From the NCBI GenBank assembly GCA_025351205.1, contig JANXWI010000104.1, positions 1-11,675 on the forward strand: a stretch of 11,675 nt of DNA, given 5' to 3'. Position 1 is the stretch's first letter, and each line of letters starts with the position of its first letter. The translations under genes were made by a program, and so were the position numbers. This document shows, one piece after another, positions 1-7,563 of this stretch. The notes beneath the pieces are model-generated. The model did no database searches. It saw only the letters and a list, made by a program, of their open reading frames with translations, and was not told the DNA's origin. The stretch is from Deinococcus sp. (GTDB lineage Bacteria > Deinococcota > Deinococci > Deinococcales > Deinococcaceae).

Positions 1-891
1 CCATTTCAGGGCCGAGCCGATCAGGAACATCACCACCTCGTTGCGGCCATAATCGAACACGTAGGTGTTCCAGTCCGGATGAAAGCCGCGCCGGGGGTCG
101 GCGTACTCGTACAGCGCAGAACCGTCGAAGCGCGCCAGCCCGGTCTCGTCGGTGGGAAAATGCCCCGGCACCCAGTCGAGCAGCACCCCGAGGCCCGCCT
201 GGTGCAGGGTATCCACGAAAAACTTGAAGTCTTCGGGCGTGCCGAAACGCGCGGTGGGCGCGTAGTAGCCGGTCACCTGATAGCCCCAGGAACCGTCGAA
301 GGGATGCTCCATGACGCCCATCAGCTCGACGTGGGTGTAGCCCAGACTGCTCACGTACGCCGCGATCTTTGGGGCCAGCTCGCGGTAATTGAGAAACCAG
401 TTGTTGCTGTCACGCAGCCACGACCCCAGGTGCAGTTCATAGATGCTGATGGGCCGCTCCGGTCCCTGGTCGCGGCCCTGCATCCAGGCCGCGTCGGTCC
501 AGGCGTAGTTCTGGTCCTGCCATACCACGCTGGCGGTTTTGGGGCGCAGCTCGCTGGCCACCGCGTAGGGGTCGGCCTTCCAGGTGGTCTGACCGTCCTG
601 TCCGGTCACGGCGTACTTGTAGGTCTGGCCGTGTTGGGCTTCCGGCATGAAGACGCTCCAGAAGCCCCAGCCGCCCTCCGGGTGGGTCATCGGGTCGGCA
701 AACGGGTTCCAGCCGTTGAAATCGCCCACCAGCGCCACGTGCGTGGCATTGGGTGCCCAGACGGCGAAACGCACCCCCTGTACCCCGCCCTGGGTGACCA
801 GGTGTGCGCCCAGCAATTGATCCGGGCGCACCAGATCGGCGCTGTTCAGCTTGGACAGATATTCGCCTGTCAGCGGCAGTGTGAAGGTCAT
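1..891 (-). CDS. glgB: 1,4-alpha-glucan branching enzyme, N-terminal part (runs off the left edge)
   Basis: GlgB makes the alpha-1,6 branch points of glycogen in the cytoplasm by cutting an alpha-1,4 chain and re-attaching it. The visible 297 codons are open to the window edge. Residues about 30-115 read as a CBM48 domain (GVRFAVWAPNATHVALVGDF followed by NGWNPF). The GH13 catalytic barrel starts near residue 148 (SIYELHLGSW). Highly GlgB-typical stretches follow: GYTHVELMGVMEHPFDGSWG at about 187-206, LDWVPGHFPTDETGLARFDG at 238-257 and YGRNEV near 281-286. The catalytic Asp/Glu lie beyond the window. Only one CBM48 fits before the barrel, so this is the short-N-terminus form rather than the longer E. 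coli form with an extra N1 domain. The ATG at 891 is supported by a TANNNT box 6 nt upstream, implying a leaderless mRNA. It follows hisH by 72 nt on the same strand but has its own promoter, so I do not place it in the his transcript. Confidence 0.95.
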   Translation of the reverse strand, partial: MTFTLPLTGEYLSKLNSADLVRPDQLLGAHLVTQGGVQGVRFAVWAPNATHVALVGDFNGWNPFADPMTHPEGGWGFWSVFMPEAQHGQTYKYAVTGQDGQTTWKADPYAVASELRPKTASVVWQDQNYAWTDAAWMQGRDQGPERPISIYELHLGSWLRDSNNWFLNYRELAPKIAAYVSSLGYTHVELMGVMEHPFDGSWGYQVTGYYAPTARFGTPEDFKFFVDTLHQAGLGVLLDWVPGHFPTDETGLARFDGSALYEYADPRRGFHPDWNTYVFDYGRNEVVMFLIGSALKW

Positions 892-897
892 GTTCAC

Positions 898-903
898 AGA
901 CTA
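898..903 (-). promoter_or_regulatory. Putative -10 box of glgB (TAGTCT), leaderless
   Basis: On the minus strand TAGTCT is followed by six nucleotides (GTGAAC) and then the glgB ATG. A transcript starting at the usual distance from this box would begin at or next to the A of ATG. No convincing -35 hexamer is seen 16-18 bp upstream. The box matches the TANNNT pattern found before several other starts in this window. Confidence 0.55.
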
Positions 904-963
904 GAGGATGACGGCGAACGTGAGTCGGTACACAAAGAATACTGGAAGAATCGTGCGCCGCAG

Positions 964-1614
964 CTATCCGCCCAGCAACACCTGCTCCCTGAACCGCCTG
1001 AGCACCGCCATGCCCACCTCGCCGCTCTTTTCCGGGTGAAACTGGGTGGCGTGCAGGTTGCCCTGGCTGAACACCGACCAGAACGGCTCGCCGTACTCGG
1101 TGATGGCCCCGGCCTCCAAGTCCACCGTGATCGGCACGTAATAGCTGTGGACGAAATAGGCGTAGGCCGGGCAGGACAGGCCGCGCAGCAGCGCCGAGTC
1201 GCCCACCCTGTCGATGCTGTTCCAGCCCATGTGCGGCACCTTTTCAGCGCCCGGCTGCGGCACGAAGCGCCTGACCACGCCCGGAATCAGGCCCAGCCCG
1301 GCCACCCCCGGAGCCTCCTCGGAGCCGTCCAGCAGCATCTGCATGCCCACGCAGATGCCGAAGATCGGTTCGCCCGCCGCCGCCGCCGTCAGGAGGGGGG
1401 CACGAAAGCCACTGCTGTCCAGCGCCTCCATCACCTGCCGGAAGTGGCCCTGGCCCGGCACCACCACGCCCCGCGTGCCCTCCAGATCGGCGGGCGCTGA
1501 CACCACGCGGGTGGCGATTCCGGCACGCACGAAGGCCTTGTGGGCGCTGTGGACGTTGCCGCCGCCGTAGTCGAGCAGCGCGACGGGCAGGACTCCGCTC
1601 ACAACAACCCCCAC
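964..1614 (-). CDS. hisH: Imidazole glycerol phosphate synthase, glutamine amidotransferase subunit
   Basis: HisH hydrolyses glutamine and channels ammonia to HisF, which forms imidazole glycerol phosphate and AICAR in histidine biosynthesis. The 216-residue product is a class I (triad) glutaminase of normal length. It has LLDYGGGN near the N-terminus (13-20), an oxyanion-strand motif VVPGQGHF (51-58), the nucleophile Cys88 in GICVGMQ, and His193/Glu195 in QFHPEKS. VPHMGWNSI (126-134) is also typical of HisH. The start is uncertain: GTG at 1614 has a G-rich stretch about 10 nt upstream, and an in-frame GTG at 1602, four codons later, is equally plausible (GGGGG five nt before it). The gene lies 19 nt after the hisB stop and is probably expressed with it. 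hisF, the obligate partner, is not in the window. Confidence 0.96.
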   Translation of the reverse strand: MGVVVSGVLPVALLDYGGGNVHSAHKAFVRAGIATRVVSAPADLEGTRGVVVPGQGHFRQVMEALDSSGFRAPLLTAAAAGEPIFGICVGMQMLLDGSEEAPGVAGLGLIPGVVRRFVPQPGAEKVPHMGWNSIDRVGDSALLRGLSCPAYAYFVHSYYVPITVDLEAGAITEYGEPFWSVFSQGNLHATQFHPEKSGEVGMAVLRRFREQVLLGG

Positions 1615-1633
1615 TTCACAGGAGTCCCCCCAT

Positions 1634-2320
1634 TTACAGCAGCCCCTTGGTGCTCGGCAGCTCCTCGCCCGTCACCCGCACGGCGTCTCGCAGCGCCCGT
1701 GCAAAGGCTTTCATGATCGCCTCGGTGACGTGGTGCGCCTCGCGCCCCGAGAGCAGCCGCACGTGCAGCGTGATGCCGGCGTGGTTGCACAGCCCGCGCA
1801 GAAACTCGCGCAGATGGTAGTGGGTAAAGCCTGCCGCGTCGCCGAACACCTCCAGCGCCTCCGGCTCGAAGGCCAGGTGGGCGCGGCCCGACAGGTCCAC
1901 CACCACGTGCGCCAGCGTCTCGTCCATCGGCACGAACTGGCTGCCGTAACGCTCGATGCCGCGCCGGTTGCCCAGCGCCTGATTGAGCGCCTGTCCCACG
2001 GTGATACCCACGTCCTCGGCCAGGTGGTGCGGTCCGGTCTGAAGATCGCCCGTCGCCTGTATGTTCAGGCCCAGCCGTCCGTGGCGGGCCAGTTGACCCA
2101 GCATGTGGTCGAGGTAACCGTGCCCGGTATGGATGCTGGCCGTATTCAGGGTGTCCAGGTCGAGCGTCACCCGGATGTCGGTCTCGTTGGTCTGGCGATG
2201 AACCTCGGCTTGGCGCGGGGCAGCTGCGGTCCGTTCAGCCATGGAGCGCGTGCTGGCCGGAAGCTGTTCGGACGGAAGCTGGTCAGATGGTGGCTGGTCA
2301 GATGGTGGCTGGCTGGTCAT
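1634..2320 (-). CDS. hisB: Imidazoleglycerol-phosphate dehydratase with a repeat-rich N-terminal extension
   Basis: HisB dehydrates imidazole glycerol phosphate to imidazole acetol phosphate, a Mn-dependent step of histidine synthesis. Two His-rich metal motifs are visible: HHLAEDVGI (98-106) and EAHHVTEA (194-201). Also typical are GYLDHMLGQLARHG (68-81) and the C-terminal STKGLL. This is the monofunctional enzyme with no phosphatase domain. The conserved domain begins near residue 35, so the first about 26 residues are extra and consist mostly of a 5-residue repeat (QPPSD, QPPSD, QLPSE, QLPAS). Two starts are possible. ATG 2320 has a TANNNT box 7 nt upstream and gives 228 residues. ATG 2242 has no visible Shine-Dalgarno or -10 box and gives 202 residues, the usual family length. 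I chose 2320 because of the promoter geometry. The gene is divergent from the Bmp-type gene and heads the hisB-hisH pair. Confidence 0.95.
   Translation of the reverse strand: MTSQPPSDQPPSDQLPSEQLPASTRSMAERTAAAPRQAEVHRQTNETDIRVTLDLDTLNTASIHTGHGYLDHMLGQLARHGRLGLNIQATGDLQTGPHHLAEDVGITVGQALNQALGNRRGIERYGSQFVPMDETLAHVVVDLSGRAHLAFEPEALEVFGDAAGFTHYHLREFLRGLCNHAGITLHVRLLSGREAHHVTEAIMKAFARALRDAVRVTGEELPSTKGLL
2252..2311 (-). repeat. Four 15-bp tandem units in the 5' end of hisB
   Basis: Read on the minus strand, codons 4-23 form four consecutive five-codon units. The first two are identical (CAGCCACCATCTGAC), the third and fourth diverged. They encode QPPSD, QPPSD, QLPSE and QLPAS. The unit length keeps the reading frame, so copy number could vary without breaking the gene. 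Confidence 0.85.
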
Positions 2321-2327
2321 CGCTTGC

Positions 2328-2333
2328 AGTTTA
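2328..2333 (-). promoter_or_regulatory. Putative -10 box of hisB (TAAACT), leaderless
   Basis: On the minus strand TAAACT is followed by seven nucleotides and then the ATG at 2320, the geometry of a leaderless transcript. A weak -35 candidate (CTGATC) lies 18 bp upstream. This site is the main reason for preferring the longer HisB start. Confidence 0.6.
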
Positions 2334-2422
2334 CCGCCTTTGCCACGGGGCGATCAGGCCGCGCCACCTGTCAAGCCCTGGCGCTCTGGGTTGAAAGGGT
2401 GCCCTGTCTGGTCACGCACAAC

Positions 2423-2438
2423 GGTTCTGTACAGAACC
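2423..2438. promoter_or_regulatory. Perfect 16-bp palindrome, candidate operator
   Basis: GGTTCTGTACAGAACC is an exact inverted repeat with no spacer. It lies in the 160-bp divergent region between hisB and the Bmp-type gene, 41 nt before the preferred ATG (2480) and 2 nt before an alternative in-frame ATG (2441). Size and position suit a dimeric repressor or activator site. I do not recognise it as a known regulator's consensus. Confidence 0.5.
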
Positions 2439-2479
2439 TCATGGCGTCAGGCACCTGGCGCGGCGCAGCATGTCTTCCG

Positions 2480-3628
<1,149 letters not shown>

Positions 3629-3639
3629 ACCTGTTCATC

Positions 3640-3688
3640 CAGATGCAGTCGGGGCGCTCCATTCAATCGGGCGTCTCACCTGCATCTG
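3640..3688 (+). terminator. Inverted repeat after the Bmp-type gene, possible terminator
   Basis: CAGATGCAG (3640-3648) pairs perfectly with CTGCATCTG (3680-3688), a 9-bp stem with a 31-nt loop, starting 11 nt after the stop codon. There is no T-tract behind it and the loop is long, so it is not a textbook intrinsic terminator. It could act as an RNA 3'-end stabiliser or a protein site instead. Confidence 0.35.
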
Positions 3689-3730
3689 AGCTTCCCCGTA
3701 AGCATCCTGGCCTATTTTACCCGGCTGATA

Positions 3731-3759
3731 TTGACACCTGTAATTTACCCAGGTAATAC
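3731..3759 (+). promoter_or_regulatory. Near-consensus sigma-70 promoter of the DUF2239 gene, with inverted repeats in the spacer
   Basis: A perfect -35 TTGACA (3731-3736), a 17-bp spacer and -10 TAATAC (3754-3759) lie directly before ATG 3766. Only 6 nt separate the -10 from the start codon, so the mRNA should be leaderless. The spacer holds TTACC-CA-GGTAA (3745-3756) and ACCTG/CAGGT (3736-3740 and 3750-3754). An RNA-polymerase-blocking operator would be expected in such a place. This is the strongest promoter in the window by consensus. Confidence 0.75.
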
Positions 3760-3765
3760 TCTGGC

Positions 3766-4362
3766 ATGACCTCTGAACTCAAACCGGCTGAACCCACCTA
3801 CACTACCTTCGTCGGGCCGCTGCGCCTCGTCACCGCGCCGCTGACAGTCATGCTGCGCCGGACCAAGCTGCATCTGGAGAGCAAGGGCGACCAGGGCGTG
3901 ATCGTTTTTGCGGACGCGACAGGCAGGCACGCCGATTTCGATTTCGCGGGCACGCTGGAGCAGGTGCTCGAACGCGCGTTGCCGCCTGAAAAATCGGTCC
4001 TCCCGCAGCCCGTCGGCCCGGGCCGCCCGAAACTCGGGGTCGTCTCACGCGAAATCTCGCTGCTGCCCCGGCACTGGCAGTGGCTCGAAACGCAGCGCGG
4101 CGGGGCCTCGGCCTCACTGCGACGCCTGATCGACGAGGCGCGCAGGGCCGACCCGGCAGGTGAACGCAGGCGGTTGGCGACGGAGGCCGCAGGCCGCTTC
4201 ATGACCGTCATGGCGGGCGACCTGCCCGGCTACGAGGAGGCCACACGCGCCCTGTACGCCCATGACACGGCGCGGCTTCAGAATCAGATGGCGGGCTGGC
4301 CGGAAGCCGTGCAGAGCCACATCCTGTATCTGCTCGACCCACCGTTCAGCTCGCAGGGCTGA
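3766..4362 (+). CDS. DUF2239 family protein, function unknown
   Basis: A 198-residue soluble protein whose middle and C-terminal parts match what I know of DUF2239: GRPKLGVVSREISLLPRHWQ (86-105) followed by WLETQRGGASASLRRLIDEA, then RFMTVMAGDLPGYEEATRAL (144-163). No biochemical function is established for this family. There is no signal peptide, membrane segment or obvious catalytic motif. Residues about 93-128 read as a short strand (SREISL), a helix (PRHWQWLETQ), a turn (RGGAS) and a second helix (ASLRRLIDEARR). This is the layout of a ribbon-helix-helix DNA-binding fold. The resemblance is judged by eye and the role is an inference. The start is fixed by the promoter, whose -10 ends 6 nt before the ATG. 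recQ begins 50 nt downstream from its own -10 box, so the two genes may be transcribed both together and separately. Confidence 0.85.
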   Translation: MTSELKPAEPTYTTFVGPLRLVTAPLTVMLRRTKLHLESKGDQGVIVFADATGRHADFDFAGTLEQVLERALPPEKSVLPQPVGPGRPKLGVVSREISLLPRHWQWLETQRGGASASLRRLIDEARRADPAGERRRLATEAAGRFMTVMAGDLPGYEEATRALYAHDTARLQNQMAGWPEAVQSHILYLLDPPFSSQG

Positions 4363-4400
4363 CCGCCTCTCATTCTGCCCTGAACAGAACGCGAGTGCGC

Positions 4401-4406
4401 TACACT
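4401..4406 (+). promoter_or_regulatory. Putative -10 box of recQ (TACACT), leaderless
   Basis: TACACT is followed by six nucleotides (GCCTGC) and then GTG 4413. This supports the GTG at 4413 rather than the upstream in-frame GTG at 4395, which lies before the box. No clear -35 is present. The ten bases GCGCTACACT (4397-4406) recur exactly before the response-regulator start. Confidence 0.55.
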
Positions 4407-4412
4407 GCCTGC

Positions 4413-6596
4413 GTGACCGCCGCCGTCCAGACCCCCGCCCAGCGCATCCTCAAGACCGTGTTCGGCTACGACGGCTTCCGCGCCCCGCAGGGCGAGATCG
4501 TCGAGCACGTCACAGCGGGCGGCAACGCGTTGGTGCTGATGCCCACCGGCGGCGGCAAGAGCCTGTGCTACCAGATTCCGTCGTTGCTTCGCCCCGGCGT
4601 GGGCGTGGTGGTCAGCCCGCTGATCGCGCTGATGAAAGACCAGGTGGACGCCCTGCGCGAAAACGGGGTGCGGGCCGAGTACCTCAACAGTTCGCTGTCC
4701 GGCCCGGACGCCAGAGAGGTCGAGCGCAGACTGGAGCGCGGCGACCTCGATTTGCTGTACGTCGCACCGGAAAGGCTGCTCCAGCCGTACATGCTGGACC
4801 TGCTGGAACGCTCGCCAGTCGCCCTGTTCGCCGTGGACGAGGCCCACTGTGTCTCGCAGTGGGGCCACGATTTCCGTCCCGAGTACCAGGGGCTGGGAGT
4901 GCTGGCGCGGCGCTTTCCCGGCATTCCGCGCGTGGCCTTGACCGCCACCGCTGACGACCGCACCCAGGCCGACATCATGGCGGTGCTGGAACTGGACGGG
5001 GCGCGGCAGTTCCTGAGTTCCTTCGACCGCCCGAACATCGAGTACCGGGTGGCCCACAAGCTCGGTCCCAAGCAGCAGCTGCTCGATTTTATCCGGGCCG
5101 AACACGGGGCCGGAACGCGTGAGGCCGACGCCGGAATCGTGTACTGCCTGTCGCGCAAGTCCGTCGAGGAAACCGCCCGCTGGCTGCTGGCTCAGGGCGT
5201 GCAGGCCGCGCCCTACCACGCGGGCCTGAGCGTGCGGGAGCGCGACGACGCCCAGACCCGCTTCATCCGCGAGGAGGGGCTGATCGTGGTCGCCACCGTG
5301 GCGTTCGGCATGGGCATCGACAAGCCCAACGTGCGCTTCGTGGCGCACCTGGACCTGCCCAAGAGCATGGAGGGCTATTACCAGGAGACGGGCCGCGCCG
5401 GGCGCGACGGGCTGCCCAGCACCGCCTGGATGGTCTACGGGCTGGCCGACGTGGTCAACATGCGCCGGATGCTGGCCCAGAGTGCCGCCCCGGAAGCCGT
5501 GCGGCGGGTGGAATCGCAGAAGCTCGACGCGCTGCTGGCCTACTGCGAGTCGGCCCAGTGCCGCCGCCAGACGTTGCTGGCGTATTTCGGAGAGGAGTAC
5601 AAGCAGCCCTGCGGCCACTGCGACACCTGCCAGTCGCCGCCCGAGAGCTGGGACGCCACCCGCGCCGCCCAGATGGCGCTCTCGGCGGCCATCCGCACCG
5701 GCAACCGTTTCGGGGCGGGCCACCTGATCGACGTGCTGCACGGCAACGAGACCGAGCGCGTTCGGGGGCTGGGCCACCACGCCCTCCCGACCTTCGGGGT
5801 GGGCAAGGCCGTCTCGGACCGCCAGTGGCGCGGCGTGCTGCGGCAACTCGCAGCGCTGGGTTACCTCACCACCGACGCTGAGGGCCACGGTTCGCTGATC
5901 GCCACGCCCAAATCCAAAGCTCTATTGAAAGGCGAACAGACCCTGCACCTGCGTGCCGAGACGGAGGCGCCCAGCCGTGAGGAGAAGCGGGAACGCGGGC
6001 GCAAGGGCAGGGGAGGGGCCGAAGCCTATAGCCCCGACCCGCTGTTCGAGGCGCTGCGGGCGCTGCGTCTCAGGCTCGCGCGTGAACAGGGCGTGCCGCC
6101 GTACGTCATCTTCCACGACGCCACGCTGCGGGCCATGTCGGCGGAGCGCCCGCGCACCTTGAGCGCCCTGGGCGAGATCAGCGGCGTGGGGGCACGCAAA
6201 CGCGAGGCTTACGGCGCGGCTTTTTTAGCGGTGCTGAACGGTGTGGAAGTGCTGAACGCCGAAGCGCCTCAACCCGCCTCGGCAGCCGAACAGGGCAAGG
6301 CCGGAAACGCCGCTGTGCTGGGTGTCCTGAAGGGTGAATCGGGGCGTGAAACAACGGGCGTTCCTTCTGACGCGCCGCCTGACCCCCAGGTGGCCGCGAG
6401 GCTGCGGGCGTGGCGGCTGAACCTGTCCCGCGAACAGGGCAAGCCCGCCTTCACCATCCTGACCAACGCCGTGCTGGACGCCGTGGCTACCAGCAGACCG
6501 AGAACCGAGAACCAGCTGCTGGCCGTGGAGGGCCTGGGGCCGAAGAAGGTCGATGCCTACGGGGCCGAGATTCTGCGCGTGGTGCGCGGGGAATGA
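4413..6596 (+). CDS. recQ: ATP-dependent DNA helicase RecQ with two HRDC domains
   Basis: RecQ is a 3'-5' superfamily 2 helicase that unwinds recombination and replication intermediates. The 727-residue product has Walker A MPTGGGKS (43-50), DEAH (142-145) in VDEAHCVSQWGHDFRPEY, motif III LTATA (176-180) and motif VI region GYYQETGRAGRDG (321-333). Zinc ligands are Cys383, Cys400, Cys403 and Cys406 (PCGHCDTC). An RQC winged helix spans about 412-512. Two HRDC domains follow, at about 542-611 and 657-726, joined by an Ala/Gly/Pro-rich linker. The well-studied D. radiodurans RecQ has three HRDC domains and is longer, so this is a shorter architecture. The GTG start at 4413 is chosen from the TACACT box 6 nt upstream. 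The stop overlaps the start of the next gene (ATGA), suggesting translational coupling. Confidence 0.97.
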   Translation: MTAAVQTPAQRILKTVFGYDGFRAPQGEIVEHVTAGGNALVLMPTGGGKSLCYQIPSLLRPGVGVVVSPLIALMKDQVDALRENGVRAEYLNSSLSGPDAREVERRLERGDLDLLYVAPERLLQPYMLDLLERSPVALFAVDEAHCVSQWGHDFRPEYQGLGVLARRFPGIPRVALTATADDRTQADIMAVLELDGARQFLSSFDRPNIEYRVAHKLGPKQQLLDFIRAEHGAGTREADAGIVYCLSRKSVEETARWLLAQGVQAAPYHAGLSVRERDDAQTRFIREEGLIVVATVAFGMGIDKPNVRFVAHLDLPKSMEGYYQETGRAGRDGLPSTAWMVYGLADVVNMRRMLAQSAAPEAVRRVESQKLDALLAYCESAQCRRQTLLAYFGEEYKQPCGHCDTCQSPPESWDATRAAQMALSAAIRTGNRFGAGHLIDVLHGNETERVRGLGHHALPTFGVGKAVSDRQWRGVLRQLAALGYLTTDAEGHGSLIATPKSKALLKGEQTLHLRAETEAPSREEKRERGRKGRGGAEAYSPDPLFEALRALRLRLAREQGVPPYVIFHDATLRAMSAERPRTLSALGEISGVGARKREAYGAAFLAVLNGVEVLNAEAPQPASAAEQGKAGNAAVLGVLKGESGRETTGVPSDAPPDPQVAARLRAWRLNLSREQGKPAFTILTNAVLDAVATSRPRTENQLLAVEGLGPKKVDAYGAEILRVVRGE

Positions 6597-7333
6597 AACG
6601 GCTGGCCGTCCTGCTGACCCTGCTGAGCGCGGCTGTGCAGGCCCAGCCCGTTTCCCCGAACCGCCTGCTCACCGCCTACCCGAACTTCCTGGCCCGCACA
6701 GACGGCAATACCCTGATCTGGAAAGACGGCGCGCGCACGCCCTTTGCTGGTGGCCACACCTTCACCTCGCCCGCAGACCGCCTGAACCGCCCTGACCTGA
6801 GTGCCATGCTGGGCCAGCTGTACCCGGCCTGCACGGCGCTGCATCCGCCCGCTTACGGCGAAGACCCGGGCCGCGCCCGCCCAGCCGCCTTTTTCGGCAG
6901 GATGTACGGCATGACGCCAGCCGCCGTGAAGGCCAATCTGGTGAGCGTCAACTGGTTTGGCCAGCCGCTGATGTTCAGCAGGATCAACGGGGCCAACCTC
7001 GCGCTGGAGGCGGTGGCCCGTGACCTGAGCCTGCGGTCAGACCTCCGGCGCTACCTGACCCCGAGTGCTGGAACCTACGTCTGGCGGGTGGTGGCGGGCA
7101 GTTCCCGCCGGAGCGCCCACAGCTGGGGCGTCGCCATCGACCTGAACACGCGGTACAGCGATTACTGGCAGTGGGAGGGCCGCCGCGAGTTCGCGCCCGG
7201 CATTCTGTACCGCAACCGCCTGCCGCAGGCCGTGGTGTGGGCCTTCGAGAAACGCGGCTTCGTCTGGGGCGGACGCTGGTACCACCACGACACCATGCAC
7301 TTCGAGTTCAGGCCAGAGCTGGGCGGGTGCTAG
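6593..7333 (+). CDS. Secreted M15-family (VanY-like) peptidoglycan peptidase
   Basis: Predicted zinc metallopeptidase that cleaves peptidoglycan stem peptides, as a D,D-carboxypeptidase or an L,D-type endopeptidase; which one cannot be told here. The 246-residue protein starts with a signal peptide (MKRLAVLLTLLSAAVQA, cleavage near residue 17), so it acts in the envelope. Zinc-site motifs are SAHSWGVAIDLN (174-185), giving His176 and Asp183, and WYHHDTMHFEF (229-239), giving His236 with Glu238 next to it. Cys80 and the C-terminal Cys246 could form a disulfide. The ATG at 6593 overlaps the recQ stop by 4 nt. An upstream in-frame start at 6410 is rejected because it would lose the signal peptide and lie deep inside recQ. 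Pairing a DNA helicase with an exported cell-wall enzyme is an unusual operon. Confidence 0.88.
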   Translation: MKRLAVLLTLLSAAVQAQPVSPNRLLTAYPNFLARTDGNTLIWKDGARTPFAGGHTFTSPADRLNRPDLSAMLGQLYPACTALHPPAYGEDPGRARPAAFFGRMYGMTPAAVKANLVSVNWFGQPLMFSRINGANLALEAVARDLSLRSDLRRYLTPSAGTYVWRVVAGSSRRSAHSWGVAIDLNTRYSDYWQWEGRREFAPGILYRNRLPQAVVWAFEKRGFVWGGRWYHHDTMHFEFRPELGGC

Positions 7334-7563
7334 GAGGTGTGTGGGACGGCGTTCCTCTGGCGCATAAAGACGGCGCGCAAAATTTTAGTAGTTTCGTCAA
7401 GTATTTTATACAACATTCTTTGATAGGTAGGTAGGTTTGACAGGCAAGCAGGTGAAGGATGGCTTGAAGTTATGCGCCTTCTTCAGCCCGGACTCCCCCT
7501 GCAACCCAGCAAACCGCGCTTCGTGCCTCCAACCATCACTGCCCGCCGCGCTACACTCCCCCC
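7334..7563. other. Intergenic region with an AT-rich patch
   Basis: These 230 nt hold no convincing gene. AGGAGGTG (7332-7339), a perfect Shine-Dalgarno sequence, overlaps the peptidase stop codon, but only very short frames follow it. Positions about 7376-7440 are strongly AT-rich against the high-GC surroundings. They contain GTATTTTATAC (7401-7411), three TAGG units (7424-7435) and TTGACA (7437-7442) without a good -10 partner. A weak promoter (TTTAGT, 17 bp, TATACA at 7407-7412) is possible. The last bases hold the response-regulator -10 box. Confidence 0.5.
7552..7557 (+). promoter_or_regulatory. Putative -10 box of the response-regulator gene (TACACT), leaderless
   Basis: TACACT is followed by six C residues and then ATG 7564, matching the geometry before recQ. 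The preceding GCGC makes a ten-base identity with the recQ promoter (GCGCTACACT). No -35 consensus is visible 16-18 bp upstream. Confidence 0.55.

Noticed and set aside
79..1500. 473-codon plus-strand open frame over glgB and hisH
   Set aside because: It is antisense to two recognised enzymes, spans their boundary, and its translation has no recognisable domain; a shadow frame of high-GC DNA.
2423..2438. Reading the palindrome as a LexA/SOS box
   Set aside because: It contains CTGTACAG and GTTC-N6-GAAC, but the spacing fits neither the E. coli (CTGT-N8-ACAG) nor the Gram-positive (GAAC-N4-GTTC) consensus.
1730..2479. Upstream extension of the Bmp-type gene to 1730
   Set aside because: The extension runs antisense through hisB and would bury the signal peptide; the plausible starts are 2480 or at most 2441.
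4284..5888. 534-codon minus-strand open frame opposite recQ
   Set aside because: His/Gly/Val-rich composition typical of antisense frames, and the plus strand encodes unmistakable RecQ motifs.
7436..7476. TTGACA at 7437 as the -35 of a promoter for the two-component genes
   Set aside because: No -10-like hexamer occurs 16-18 bp downstream, and the gene's own -10 lies over 100 bp further on.
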